Positions 26,328-35,670 of a stretch of DNA of 64,000 bases are shown here, piece after piece. Under the pieces are notes generated by a model. It did not search any database. It was not told the origin of the DNA and saw only the letters and a program-made list of their open reading frames with translations. A program made the position numbers and the translations under genes. The DNA is taken from positions 62,001 through 126,000 of the forward strand of contig NZ_JAIVFQ010000010.1 of the NCBI RefSeq assembly GCF_020829495.1, given 5' to 3'. This DNA comes from Nostoc favosum CHAB5714. GTDB taxonomy: Bacteria > Cyanobacteriota > Cyanobacteriia > Cyanobacteriales > Nostocaceae. How positions within the stretch are numbered: the stretch's first letter is position 1; each line of letters begins with the position of its first letter.

Positions 26328-26498
26328 ATGAGCGCAAAAGCTGATGGAACTTTAAGGATCGCTGCCTATCAAATCATAGAGCAACTTTATTCAGGTTCTC
26401 GTGCCCGTCAAATTATTGTAGGAAAACATGGCGGAGCAATCGCGGTAAATTCCCAATTTGGCAAAGGAACTAAATTTGTCATTCAGCTACCGTTGTAG
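26328..26498 (+). pseudogene. Internal-deletion remnant of a giant Ser/Thr kinase-histidine kinase gene
   Basis: The 56-codon frame joins two unrelated ends. The first 26 residues contain IAAYQIIEQLYSGSR, matching the N-terminal opening of the very large cyanobacterial multi-sensor kinases (GYxIxEQLYxGSRTxVYRG). From residue 27 it reads ARQIIVGKHGGAIAVNSQFG and GTKFVIQLPL, the last part of a histidine-kinase ATPase domain (G2 box and end). Everything between, normally well over a thousand residues, is gone, in frame, with start and stop preserved. The family assignment comes from motifs I recognise; it needs a search. Confidence 0.7.
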
Positions 26499-26505
26499 TC
26501 CCTTG

Positions 26506-27072
26506 TTAAAAAAAACGGGCGATCTGACAGCAGAAACCAGGTAGTAGAGGGGATGTAAGTTCATCCTCCGATCGCAACGTTCCTACCAACCTGAGTTGTC
26601 CCGCATCCCGCCGATAGACTTCTATCTGCTGGAGTCGCCAGTTGACAATCCAATATTCCAGGACACCCTTGAGAGAATATAACCGCAGTTTCACTTCGCG
26701 ATCGCGGCGCTCATTTTGGCTACCCAAAGAAAGGACTTCTACAACTAAATCCGGTGCAGCAGTAAGATGTCCAGATTCATCAACAATTCCAGCTAGGCGT
26801 TCTTGCTTGACCCATACCACATCAGGAATCACGTCATCTACATCAGAGAACACCACACCCGGTGCAAAAAAAGGCTTACCCAGGTTGGTTTCTTCCGACC
26901 AAAAGAATAATCGTGCATAAATACGACCCCCAGAGTCTTGATGACCTAGATGTGGAGCGCGAGTCACAAACAATTCTCCATCAACGATTTCGTAATGCTT
27001 CCATTCGCTGTCAGGAAATAGTTCTAAATCAGCACTACTCCAACGAATCTGATTTGAGGTGGTCTGAGTCAT
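26506..27072 (-). CDS. Uma2 family endonuclease-like protein
   Basis: A 188-residue Uma2/DUF820 protein starting at the ATG at 27072. Features: KHYEIVDGELFVTRAPHLGH, DVIPDVVWVKQERL, APDLVVEVLSLGSQNERRDREVK (PD-D/E-XK-like Glu and Lys) and GVLEYWIVNWRLQQIEVYRR. It lies tail to tail with the kinase remnant, only 7 bp from its stop. Uma2 genes are very numerous in such genomes; this is the second of three in the window. Function unknown. Confidence 0.9.
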   Translation of the reverse strand: MTQTTSNQIRWSSADLELFPDSEWKHYEIVDGELFVTRAPHLGHQDSGGRIYARLFFWSEETNLGKPFFAPGVVFSDVDDVIPDVVWVKQERLAGIVDESGHLTAAPDLVVEVLSLGSQNERRDREVKLRLYSLKGVLEYWIVNWRLQQIEVYRRDAGQLRLVGTLRSEDELTSPLLPGFCCQIARFF

Positions 27073-27324
27073 GTTGCTTTGCTCCGAATTCAAAATTTAA
27101 AATTAACAATCCCCACACTTCAACAAGACTTCGACGTGAGCACTCAGTGAAACGCTCAGTAACCATAAATAAATGGTGTTGTTAGTCAATTGATACAAGA
27201 TATTGCACCTTAATGTCATTCTTTAATTATTAATTATGAATTGGTAATTATTCGGTCATTCCCAGTCATAGACTGGGAACAAGGCGAACTCCTAACTCCT
27301 GTAGAGACGCGATTAATCGCGTCT

Positions 27325-28569
27325 CTACACCTTCCCCGCCACAACCGAGTTTTTCTTCAAAAGTTCCACTGCTGCTTGATATTGCAGATCCGCTTCCGTG
27401 CCAATCTGGTCACGGTTAATTGGATCTTGGGAAATCACTTTATCTGGCTTAATACCTAGTTTATTGATATCCCGGTGTTGAGGAGTTTCATACTTAGCAA
27501 TTGTAACTGCCAAGCCCGAACCATCTGATAATTCAAATAAAGATTGAATTAGTCCCTTACCAAAGGTGGTTTCGCCTACCAACTGGGCACGACCATTATC
27601 TTGGAGTGCGCCGGCGAGAATTTCACTAGCACTGGCAGTTCCTTGATTCACCAAAATCACCAGAGGATCGGTCGTCAGGGGTGGCCCAAAGGCTTCAAAA
27701 CTACCTTGAATACCTTGTCGGTTCACAGTGTAGACGATAGTACCAGAGTCTAACCACAGACGGGCGATTTCAATTCCTGATTGTAATAACCCCCCAGGAT
27801 TATTTCGTAAATCTAGAATGTAGGCATCAGCGCCTTTTTTTTCTAGACTAGAAATAGCGTGTGCCAATTCCGTTGAGGCGTTGGCATTGAATTGAGTAAG
27901 GCGAAGGTAGCCAATGGGCGTACCCTCAGTGGAAACACGCAAATCTGAAACCACAGGGTTAAGAGCAATGCGATCGCGTGTCAGTCTAATTTCTGTTTCT
28001 GTCTCTCCGTCCCGTTCGATCAGGAGAGTAACAAGGCTGCCGCTCGGCCCGCGCATTTTAGTTGCAGCTTCATCTAAGGTAAGATTTTCTGTGGAAACGC
28101 CTTCAATTTTGAGAATGCGATCGCGTGGTCTAATTCCCGCTTTATCTGCTGGTGAACCTGCTATGGGAGCAACTACTTCCAACTTCCCAGTCTCAGGATT
28201 TAGGGCAATTTGCAATCCTACCCCAGTAAGTTCGCCAGAAGTATTGACCTGTAAGCTGCGGTACTGTTCCGGATCTAAAAAGCGCGTAAAAGGATCGTCG
28301 AGGCTCTTGAGCATCTTCCCAATTGCCGCATAACTGGCATTTGAGTCTGTCAGTGGCTTCTCCAGAACCTTTTGCCGGACTGCTGCCCAGTTTTGATGAT
28401 TAAACGTCTCATCTAGATAAGTGCGATTAACAATTCGCCAAACTTCCGAAACCAGCTTTTGTTCCGTCGTCAAAGCCATCGCCGGCTGCGTGAGCGTACC
28501 CAACGCCAACCAAAACGCCATTAACAATGAAAATCCAACCCGAAAGACTTGTTTGTTCATGAACCCCAT
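27325..28569 (-). CDS. Carboxyl-terminal processing protease (S41A)
   Basis: About 414 residues with a signal peptide (LLMAFWLALGTLTQPAMA). A PDZ domain (about residues 100-190: TGVGLQIALNPETGKLEVVA, IRPRDRILKIEGVS) is followed by the S41 catalytic core: the Ser in GTASASEILAGAL and the general-base Lys in TFGKGLIQSLFEL. Homologues (CtpA-C) trim the C-terminus of the photosystem II D1 precursor or other lumen/periplasm proteins; which paralogue this is cannot be told here. A GAGGTG ribosome site fits the ATG at 28569. It is divergent from petB. Confidence 0.93.
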   Translation of the reverse strand: MGFMNKQVFRVGFSLLMAFWLALGTLTQPAMALTTEQKLVSEVWRIVNRTYLDETFNHQNWAAVRQKVLEKPLTDSNASYAAIGKMLKSLDDPFTRFLDPEQYRSLQVNTSGELTGVGLQIALNPETGKLEVVAPIAGSPADKAGIRPRDRILKIEGVSTENLTLDEAATKMRGPSGSLVTLLIERDGETETEIRLTRDRIALNPVVSDLRVSTEGTPIGYLRLTQFNANASTELAHAISSLEKKGADAYILDLRNNPGGLLQSGIEIARLWLDSGTIVYTVNRQGIQGSFEAFGPPLTTDPLVILVNQGTASASEILAGALQDNGRAQLVGETTFGKGLIQSLFELSDGSGLAVTIAKYETPQHRDINKLGIKPDKVISQDPINRDQIGTEADLQYQAAVELLKKNSVVAGKV

Positions 28570-29091
28570 TCTCAATTCCACCTCAACCCAAATTGCCTAG
28601 AAATGCCCACTTGCTCTGTTGTTGATGAAATCTATCTCTCGATTATGTTACTTTTTTTATAGAAGTGGTGCATTTCTCTCATCAAGTTGTTCAGTCAACT
28701 GATGCGTTGTATGCACTCATCAAAGGATAAAATCTACTTTGTGTCCACCATTTTCTGTGCAGGGGCGTAAAGAGATCGCAATATATTCCTTCTTTACAGA
28801 GTGTAAAGTTTCTGAAGACTCTTAGCACCCTGAAAGCTGACAAGCAAACAAAACTCGCCTTTACTAAAATCCCAAAATTGCTAATTGGGAGAGAAGTCAC
28901 AAGCGGCGGCTTATGAGAAGTCCGTAGACAATTCTGCTGCTACCCTAGCCTGTGGCAACCCTTTTGTCGAAAGGGAAAACCTAAAGGTAAACCCGCAGGA
29001 TGCCGAGGCTTGAGAACATCAGAATTTTGGTCGCCGATTTAGAACTTCGGAATTTATCAACCGCAACCGACTTTTAGGAACTTGAGATTGT
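28570..29091. other. Divergent ctp/petB regulatory spacer
   Basis: 522 bp with no supported gene. It must hold the petBD promoter and a long 5' leader, as well as the protease promoter. I could not fix a promoter by eye. Confidence 0.6.
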
Positions 29092-29739
29092 ATGGCCAAC
29101 GTTTCCGACTGGTTTGAGGAACGCCTGGAGATTCAGGCACTCGCCGAAGACGTTACTAGTAAGTACGTCCCTCCCCACGTCAACATCTTCTACTGTTTGG
29201 GTGGAATTACCCTGGTTTGTTTTCTCATCCAGTTTGCCACTGGATTTGCGATGACGTTCTACTACAGACCAACAGTTACTGAAGCTTTCTCCTCTGTGGA
29301 GTACATCATGAATGAAGTAAGCTTCGGTTGGCTAATTCGCTCCATCCATCGCTGGTCTGCCAGCATGATGGTATTGATGATGATTTTGCACACCTTCCGG
29401 GTTTATCTGACTGGTGGTTTCAAAAAGCCCCGCGAACTGACCTGGATAAGTGGTGTCATCCTAGCTGTGATTACAGTTTCCTTTGGAGTCACTGGCTATT
29501 CCCTACCTTGGGATCAAATTGGCTACTGGGCTGTGAAAATTGTTAGCGGTGTACCAGAAGCAATTCCCGTAGTTGGCGTTTTGATCTCCGACTTGCTGCG
29601 CGGCGGTTCTAGTGTTGGTCAAGCAACACTAACTCGTTACTACAGCGCACACACCTTTGTGCTGCCTTGGTTGATTGCAGTTTTCATGCTGTTTCACTTC
29701 TTGATGATCCGCAAACAAGGCATTTCCGGGCCTTTGTAA
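29092..29739 (+). CDS. petB: Cytochrome b6 of the cytochrome b6f complex
   Basis: A 215-residue, four-helix thylakoid membrane protein that binds two b hemes and the covalent c-type heme. Seen are [40 protein letters not shown] and [20 protein letters not shown] with the axial histidines, and the family C-terminus [12 protein letters not shown]. It oxidises plastoquinol and passes electrons toward PSI and the respiratory oxidases. petD follows in the same direction after 258 bp, the usual split b6/subunit IV pair. Length is exactly the usual one. Confidence 0.99.
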   Translation: MANVSDWFEERLEIQALAEDVTSKYVPPHVNIFYCLGGITLVCFLIQFATGFAMTFYYRPTVTEAFSSVEYIMNEVSFGWLIRSIHRWSASMMVLMMILHTFRVYLTGGFKKPRELTWISGVILAVITVSFGVTGYSLPWDQIGYWAVKIVSGVPEAIPVVGVLISDLLRGGSSVGQATLTRYYSAHTFVLPWLIAVFMLFHFLMIRKQGISGPL

Positions 29740-29997
29740 TCTCAGTTATTAGCGAAAGGCAACGTTTATCAGTTTCCAGATGAAGTTGTTTGTTTTAAAC
29801 TTATGAAACACAAGAAATTAATTGTACATAAGTTCCAAAAAACAAACACTTGTATCTCAAACCTAAAGCTGTAGAGTCCCTCCAGGCGCCTGACCGTAAA
29901 TAGACAAATGCTGTTTGCCGCAAGGCTAGAGTTGCCTAGTAGCTGATAGCTTTCACAAATGCTTTAATTTAACTTAAGCAGGAGAGCATATTTCAAA

Positions 29998-30480
29998 ATG
30001 TCAACACAAAAAAAACCTGACCTGAGCGATCCTCAGTTAAGAGCCAAACTAGCCAAAGGCATGGGTCACAACTACTATGGTGAACCCGCTTGGCCTAATG
30101 ACCTACTTTACGTCTTTCCAATCGTGATCATGGGTTCCTTCGCTGCGATTGTGGCTCTAGCTGTGCTAGATCCCGCTATGACCGGTGAACCAGCAAATCC
30201 TTTCGCCACACCATTGGAAATTTTGCCAGAGTGGTACTTGTATCCAGTTTTCCAAATTTTGCGATCGCTTCCTAACAAACTTTTAGGAGTGTTAGCAATG
30301 GGTTCAGTACCAGTGGGGCTAATCCTCGTTCCCTTTATTGAGAACGTTAATAAGTTCCAAAACCCCTTCCGTCGTCCAGTTGCAACCACAGTGTTCCTCT
30401 TTGGTACCCTTGTCACCTTGTGGCTGGGTATTGGTGCTGCCTTGCCATTGGATAAATCTTTGACCTTGGGACTATTCTAA
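29998..30480 (+). CDS. petD: Cytochrome b6f complex subunit IV
   Basis: A 160-residue subunit with three membrane helices, completing the b-type core with PetB and forming the quinol-oxidation site ([13 protein letters not shown] contains the PEWY motif). It begins [20 protein letters not shown] and ends [23 protein letters not shown] lies upstream of the ATG with normal spacing. The 258-bp gap from petB is longer than in many genomes and appears non-coding. A hairpin terminator follows at 30501. Confidence 0.99.
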   Translation: MSTQKKPDLSDPQLRAKLAKGMGHNYYGEPAWPNDLLYVFPIVIMGSFAAIVALAVLDPAMTGEPANPFATPLEILPEWYLYPVFQILRSLPNKLLGVLAMGSVPVGLILVPFIENVNKFQNPFRRPVATTVFLFGTLVTLWLGIGAALPLDKSLTLGLF

Positions 30481-30500
30481 ATTAGTCACCACAAAGTGCT

Positions 30501-30568
30501 TTGACGCCTGTGAGTTTTAAAAGCAGATGCAGATGTGCTTTTGAAAAAAATTTACAGGCGTCAATTTT
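30501..30568 (+). terminator. petBD terminator hairpin
   Basis: TTGACGCCTGT (30501-30511) pairs perfectly with ACAGGCGTCAA (30554-30564), with an inner stem AAAAGCA/TGCTTTT, followed by TTTT. It lies 20 bp after the petD stop. Confidence 0.8.
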
Positions 30569-30839
30569 AATAATTCAGATTGCATCTGGGATCTGAAGTT
30601 TTGGATGGAAAAGCTATTCCAAAATTTAAAATCACCAAAAAGTCATCAACTACAAACATTTTTCACTTACTTAACGTAAGTTGCTAGTTACAATTCTCGA
30701 AATGCCAAAATCGTTCATGTTTTGTCTTTTGGGACATAGAATATCTCAAAATATATTTTTCTATATCAGAGAAATTCTGCGAATAGTGCAAAATTTAATA
30801 ACTAGCAACTTGGGTTTACTTATATTTAAGTCACAGTTA

Positions 30840-31283
30840 ATGTTTAGCATAGTGCAGCAAGACCATCTGACGGTTAAGAGCGAACTCAGTCTCCTAAACC
30901 AGGTGCAAGAATGGTTCGAGCAATTTTGTCTGCAACATTTGTCTCAACTTGGCTGGTCAAAAACCCAACTTGATCGCCTAAATTTAGCATTAGCAGAAGG
31001 CTTTACCAACGCTGTTCGTCACGCTCATCATGCTTTACCCCCAGAAACAACCATTGAAATTAACATTTATCTGTGGATTGACCGACTAGAGATTAGAATT
31101 TGGGATTATGGAAAACCTTTCAATCCTGATGCGATCGCAGAGCCAGAGCCAGGTACGCTGCAAGTAGGTGGGTATGGATGGTTTCTCCTGAGGCGGTTGG
31201 CTGATCGTGTTGTATACGAGCGTGGTGCAGATGGTAGAAATTGCCTCCTCATCGTCAAATACTCTGTAGAAGCACAAAAGTAA
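30840..31283 (+). CDS. Anti-sigma regulatory factor (RsbW-like serine kinase)
   Basis: A 147-residue HATPase_c protein started at the ATG at 30840; the frame upstream of it is AT-rich and lacks support. Motifs: N-box LALAEGFTNAVRHAHHAL, G1 IRIWDYGKPFNPDAI and G2 VGGYGWFLLRRLADRVVY. RsbW/SpoIIAB-type kinases bind a sigma factor and phosphorylate an anti-anti-sigma STAS protein. No STAS or sigma gene is adjacent, so partners are unknown. The 359 bp between petD and this gene hold the petBD terminator and nothing else I can name. Confidence 0.88.
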   Translation: MFSIVQQDHLTVKSELSLLNQVQEWFEQFCLQHLSQLGWSKTQLDRLNLALAEGFTNAVRHAHHALPPETTIEINIYLWIDRLEIRIWDYGKPFNPDAIAEPEPGTLQVGGYGWFLLRRLADRVVYERGADGRNCLLIVKYSVEAQK

Positions 31284-31301
31284 AAGTCAAGCAGTCAAAA
31301 T

Positions 31302-31439
31302 TAGGACTTACGCAAAAACCCTCTCAAACTCTCATTCCTCCGTGACCTCTGCGCCGCGCCAGTTGCTTCAAGTCTCTTAACCGCAAGGGGGCACTGGCTT
31401 CTCTGTGGTTCGTTTTCCGTTACTCGTGCGTAAGTCCTA
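31302..31439. mobile_element. MITE-like element, TAGGACTTACGCA family, copy 2
   Basis: Perfect 13-bp terminal inverted repeats TAGGACTTACGCA/TGCGTAAGTCCTA, 138 bp in all. It is nearly identical to 21423-21559, with differences only in a short middle stretch, so movement was recent. Confidence 0.9.
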
Positions 31440-31965
31440 AAAATAAAGGAAGGTAAGAATACTTCTGATACCAATTTTGGGTTTTAAGCAAAGGCGTAGC
31501 GTAGGGAAGGAGTACCAGGGTACGAAGGCTTGTCTTGTCTAGGAGACGTTGCACGTAGCTTGATTATAATTAGGAGTACGACAAACAAAACTTCTCCTTC
31601 TCCTATGGTCGCCGCGCAAGGGGCGGAACTTTTTCCCAAAGTTGAGCCACTCACTTAAAAACAGAAGCACGGCGGAGTATCTGCTCAAATATGTAGTTAT
31701 TTGATTGATAAAAGTATACTCCTTTTTCAATATTATCTGGATTGGAGTAATATGTTTTTTACGTAAAATTGCTTGTTTATTATGAGCATTTTGTAAAATA
31801 AAGAATATTGTTGTATAAAAAGAATTAATGAATCCAGTAAAGATAACATTCGACCTAGACTAGCTCTTTTGTTAAGATTTGTCAGCAGTGTTGAGAGTCT
31901 TAATTTATGTTCTCCAACAAGTGCCATTTTGTGCTTAAAGAGATAGAGGAAATAGGGGACAAAAT
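31440..31965. other. Spacer upstream of gmd, no gene
   Basis: 526 bp, AT-rich in its second half. It includes degenerate palindromic bits (AGGCGTAGCGTAGGG near 31493). I see no gene. Confidence 0.5.
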
Positions 31966-32955
31966 ATGATTAAGACAGCCCTAATTACAGGAATTACTGG
32001 TCAAGATGGCTACTATCTCAGCCATTTGCTCCTCAACCGTGGTTATCGAGTTGTAGGATTAGTACCCCCACATCGACAACCTAATTTGACAAAACTAGGA
32101 ACACTGGCAAATCAGGTAGAAATTTATACGGTTGATTTGAGGGATAATGCGGCGCTGTTGACCGCAGTTGAACAGCTGCGTCCCCAAGAAATTTACAATT
32201 TGGCGGCTCCGAGTTTTGTACCCGATTCTTGGAACGACCCATTGGGAACCCTGGATCTGATAACTGGTACGGCTACAAGGCTTTTGGAAGCAGTACGACA
32301 GGTTGGTTTGTCTACCAGGTTTTATCAAGCCAGCAGCTCAGAAATGTTTGGCGATGTATTTATTTCGCCTCAAGATGAAGAAACGCCTTTTCGCCCCAAA
32401 AATCCCTATGCTGCGGCCAAGATGCACGCCCACTGGACAATGGTGCATCACAGACAGCGCTATGGGCTATTTGCCTGTAGTGGAATTTTATATAACCATG
32501 AGTCTCCTCTACGACCACCTCAGTTTGTTACACGCAAAGTTTCTTTAGCGGCTGCATCGATTAAATTGGGTTTAACTGACACCTTGGAAATGGGTAACCT
32601 AGATGCCAAACGCGATTGGGGCTTTGCTGGAGATTACGTAGAAGCAATGTGGTTAATGTTGCAAATCGATGAACCAGAAGAATATGTGATTGGCACTGGT
32701 AAGCTCCACAGCGTTAGAGATTTAGTTGCCGCAGCCTTTGAGTCTGTCGGATTGGATTGGACACAGCATGTAGTTTTAAATACGAGCTTATTGCGACAAG
32801 ATGAGCATTTTCAACTAGTAGCTAACCCCAGTAAAGCTAAAATAAACCTTGGTTGGGAACCCCAAGTGAGCTTTGAGGAACTTTTAGAAAAAATGGTAAA
32901 AACAGATTTAGAGCGGTTACAAAGCGGTGCGATCGCGCCCTTACCGCGAGTGTAA
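31966..32955 (+). CDS. gmd: GDP-mannose 4,6-dehydratase
   Basis: A 329-residue SDR enzyme converting GDP-mannose to GDP-4-keto-6-deoxymannose, the precursor of fucose, rhamnose and related deoxy sugars in cell-surface glycans. The NAD(P) site is GITGQDGYYL; the catalytic centre is SSSEMFG together with PYAAAKMHAHW (YxxxK); the substrate loop is LGNLDAKRDWGFAGDYVEAM. The length is close to but a little shorter than bacterial GMD (about 340-370). A GT4 glycosyltransferase follows after 10 bp, suggesting a small glycan operon; no epimerase/reductase (fcl) is nearby. Confidence 0.93.
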   Translation: MIKTALITGITGQDGYYLSHLLLNRGYRVVGLVPPHRQPNLTKLGTLANQVEIYTVDLRDNAALLTAVEQLRPQEIYNLAAPSFVPDSWNDPLGTLDLITGTATRLLEAVRQVGLSTRFYQASSSEMFGDVFISPQDEETPFRPKNPYAAAKMHAHWTMVHHRQRYGLFACSGILYNHESPLRPPQFVTRKVSLAAASIKLGLTDTLEMGNLDAKRDWGFAGDYVEAMWLMLQIDEPEEYVIGTGKLHSVRDLVAAAFESVGLDWTQHVVLNTSLLRQDEHFQLVANPSKAKINLGWEPQVSFEELLEKMVKTDLERLQSGAIAPLPRV

Positions 32956-32965
32956 ATAACCTAAC

Positions 32966-34147
32966 ATGCATATCACTACAGTGACAGAAAACCTCAAGTT
33001 AGGTGATAAAATTAACAAAAAAACAAATCATGTCTTCGTGTTTTTAGAAATTTTTGCCCACGAAGGCGGTATCCAATCATATATAAAAGATATTTTTCGC
33101 GCCTATCTGGGATTGAGCCAAGCCTACAAAGCGGAAGTCTTTTTGCTGCGAGATAGTCCTGATAGCTTAAATCCGTTTAAAGACAAGAACTTAAAATTTC
33201 ATTACTTTAAAAATCAGTCTCCCCAAATAGGAAGACTGCAAATGGCAGCAGCTTTACTCAAGTGTCTTTTGCAAAGCCGTCCGCAACAAGTTTTCTGCGG
33301 TCATATTAACTTAGCACTATTAGTACAAACTCTTTGCCAGCCCTTGGGGATTCCTTACACCGTGCTAACTTACGGCAAAGAAGTTTGGGAACCGCTCAAA
33401 AATCAAGAACGTCGCGCCCTGACATCAGCAGCTGGAATTTGGACAATTAGTCGTTACAGCCGCGATCGCGCTTGTGCCGCTAATAGTTTAAACCCGAAAA
33501 TGGTACAGATGATGCCTTGTGCAATTGATGGGGATAAATTTACTCCTGGTTCCAAGCAGCCAGAATTAATCCAGAAGTATGGCTTAACTGATGCTAAGGT
33601 GTTAATGACAGTAGCGCGGTTATGGTCAGGGGATATTTACAAAGGTGTAGATGTAACGATTCGGGCATTACCACAAATCGCTCAGGTTTTCCCAGAAGTG
33701 AAATATTTGGTAATTGGCCGCGGCGATGACCAACCGCGATTAGCAAAACTTGCTGCATATTTAGGTGTGAGCGATCGCGTCGTATTTGCTGGTTTCGTTG
33801 CTACAGAGGAATTAATGGAACATTACCGCCTTGCTGATGCCTATATTATGCCTTCGCAAGAAGGCTTTGGCATTGTTTATCTGGAAGCAATGGCTTGTGG
33901 AGTGCCTGTATTATCCGGTGATGACGATGGTTCAGCTGATCCTTTGCAAGATGGTAAACTAGGGTGGCGAGTCCCACACCGCAGTCCTGATGCGGTAGCA
34001 ACGGCTTGTATAGAAATGCTTCAAGGGAATGACCAGCGATGTAATGGAGAGTGGCTACGAGAACAAGCGATCGCTCTGTTTGGCATAGATGCCTTTCAAC
34101 AGCACTTGCAAAAAATTCTTCTATCCTCAGTAATGAAGTCCATTTGA
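32966..34147 (+). CDS. Glycosyltransferase family 4 (GT-B)
   Basis: A 393-residue glycosyltransferase. The N-terminal acceptor domain starts VFVFLEIFAHEGGIQSYI. The C-terminal donor domain has LMTVARLWSGDIYKGVDVTI, VIGRGDDQPRLAKLAA and the EX7E motif (PSQEGFGIVYLEAMACGVPV). It probably adds a sugar to an extracellular polysaccharide or lipid-linked glycan on the inner side of the cytoplasmic membrane. It is 10 bp downstream of gmd, so it may use a GDP-mannose-derived donor. Confidence 0.92.
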   Translation: MHITTVTENLKLGDKINKKTNHVFVFLEIFAHEGGIQSYIKDIFRAYLGLSQAYKAEVFLLRDSPDSLNPFKDKNLKFHYFKNQSPQIGRLQMAAALLKCLLQSRPQQVFCGHINLALLVQTLCQPLGIPYTVLTYGKEVWEPLKNQERRALTSAAGIWTISRYSRDRACAANSLNPKMVQMMPCAIDGDKFTPGSKQPELIQKYGLTDAKVLMTVARLWSGDIYKGVDVTIRALPQIAQVFPEVKYLVIGRGDDQPRLAKLAAYLGVSDRVVFAGFVATEELMEHYRLADAYIMPSQEGFGIVYLEAMACGVPVLSGDDDGSADPLQDGKLGWRVPHRSPDAVATACIEMLQGNDQRCNGEWLREQAIALFGIDAFQQHLQKILLSSVMKSI

Positions 34148-34239
34148 GTCCAAATGACAAATACTTCGACTACGCTCAGTACAAGTGACCAATAATTAAA
34201 ATCGCTATCCTAGAAGGAGAGCAGGACGACATTTAAAAA

Positions 34240-34611
34240 ATGAGCTTTAAGTCATTTCAATTGAATCTTTTAAATCTCCGCCCTTGGCTTACCCTGCTGG
34301 CAGTTATTTGGTTGCTGGCATCACTGGGCTTGGGTTGGTTGGTTAATTCGTTGCTAATTATTGTCGGGTTGCTGTTTTTAGCACCCATTGTGGCTTTTTT
34401 TGGCTTTCGTTGGTGGCTGCAACGTAACTTGGTTGCAGACCAGTGTCCCGTCTGTAGATATGAATTTACAGGTTTAAATAACAGTCAGTTGCAGTGCCCT
34501 AACTGTGGGGAGTCACTGTTAGTACAAAATAGTCATTTTCAGCGCTTCACACCAGAAGGCACAATTGATGTCAAAGCTGTTGAAGTCCCAGCCAAATCAC
34601 TGGAAGATTAG
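34240..34611 (+). CDS. Small membrane protein with a zinc ribbon
   Basis: A 123-residue protein with two hydrophobic stretches (WLTLLAVIWLLASLGLGWLV and LLIIVGLLFLAPIVAFFGF) and a C-terminal zinc ribbon of two CxxC knuckles (CPVCRYEF and CPNCGESL). It is of unknown function but conserved in type among cyanobacteria as far as I can judge. An AGAAGGAGAG ribosome site lies upstream of the ATG. It follows the glycosyltransferase gene by 92 bp. Confidence 0.82.
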   Translation: MSFKSFQLNLLNLRPWLTLLAVIWLLASLGLGWLVNSLLIIVGLLFLAPIVAFFGFRWWLQRNLVADQCPVCRYEFTGLNNSQLQCPNCGESLLVQNSHFQRFTPEGTIDVKAVEVPAKSLED

Positions 34612-34681
34612 TCATTAGTCATTAGTCATTGGTCATTGGTCATTAGCAAAGGACAAATGACTAGTGACAAAGGACAAATGA
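34612..34681. repeat. Heptamer short repeats
   Basis: AGTCATT/GGTCATT heptamers followed by GACAAATGACTA units, STRR-type, between two convergent genes. Confidence 0.8.
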
Positions 34682-35122
34682 CTATTTATTTGTTTGTTGC
34701 GAGATTGAGAGGGTGTAGTTAAAGCTTGGCTTTCCTTGGGATAGTTCGCCCACAAACAGCGAGTATGTTCCTGCCTGCCAGTAACCAGAAAGTTCTGGCT
34801 TGCCTCCAGAATATTTATCTGCCATTACACAAAAGCGTCCCCCTGGCCCATCGATCAATAGCGTTGGCTTCCCTTCACTTTCTACTGTTAATCGCAAATA
34901 AGGTAGTGACTCTGTAACCTGGATAACTTGATTAGGTTCAGTGGGAATATTGCCACAATTACTTTTGACAGTTCCCCCAGACTTTCCCTTCAAAATTAGT
35001 GGATCTGGTTGGAGATTCCGATTAATTTGGGTTGTTGGTGTCTGTGCCAAATTAGTCTGGGCGAAAACCAAACTCATCGCCAAAGCTGTGGGAACCATTG
35101 TAAGTAGCCTAAGCGTTTTCAT
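34682..35122 (-). CDS. Exported protein of unknown function
   Basis: A 146-residue protein with a clear signal peptide (MVPTALAMSLVFAQTNLAQT). The mature part looks like a small beta-sandwich: LPYLRLTVESEGKPTLLIDG, GGRFCVMADKYSGGKPELSG, and WQAGTYSLFVGELSQGKPSF, with two cysteines that could pair (SNCGN and RFCVM). The pattern resembles pre-peptidase C-terminal (PPC)-like domains that accompany exported enzymes, but there is no enzyme here. It is probably periplasmic. Confidence 0.8.
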   Translation of the reverse strand: MKTLRLLTMVPTALAMSLVFAQTNLAQTPTTQINRNLQPDPLILKGKSGGTVKSNCGNIPTEPNQVIQVTESLPYLRLTVESEGKPTLLIDGPGGRFCVMADKYSGGKPELSGYWQAGTYSLFVGELSQGKPSFNYTLSISQQTNK

Positions 35123-35670
35123 TTTAATTAATGCTCCAGATTTTTTCTAGAGCAATATTGTTATATGGTGATGATTTATATAGACGGCAGCAATCCGTCT
35201 TAGTTCCAAAAGGTGTCGTATAAAGCAATACTACTCATCTCAGGATTTTTTGTGAATATTTGATGGGTGTAAAGACCATTAAATAATTCGTAATTCGTAA
35301 TTCGTAATGGGCAACTCTTAGAGACGCTAAACGCGAACGCCCCGCAACGCTTTCGTAAATTTTGTTTTGTAATGGGGATTTAACCCCAACACAAAACAAA
35401 ATTTTTATTGAACCAGGGGACTTAAACCCACGGAACTAGTTAATCGTGCAAATTATCTATGTGTGGTGGCGCTTTTGCACCAAAATATTCTACCCTATAT
35501 TCTGCCCTTCAATCCGTAACACGCAAAAATTCCAAAAATCATCATAATTTTTACTGCCCAGAAAGGTATTGCACACACAGACATTAGCTAAAATCACTAA
35601 GACAACCACCAAAAATAGAATTTGTTGGTCTGTTGTGGAATAAGTGACATAGCTGAGGTAGAAAAGATTG
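35123..35670. other. Spacer with long-hairpin repeat
   Basis: Contains the inverted copy of the long-hairpin repeat (35279-35441). The rest shows no gene. Confidence 0.6.
35279..35441 (-). repeat. Long-hairpin repeat family, copy 3 (inverted)
   Basis: Reverse complement of 16433-16630 with the middle section ATTACGTTAGCGCAGCG missing. It includes AACTAGTT at its end and the ACAAAACAAAATTT arm. High identity implies recent spread. Confidence 0.88.

Noticed and set aside
28691-28900. Minus-strand frame in the ctp/petB spacer
   Set aside because: Lies in the expected petB leader and promoter region with no coding support.
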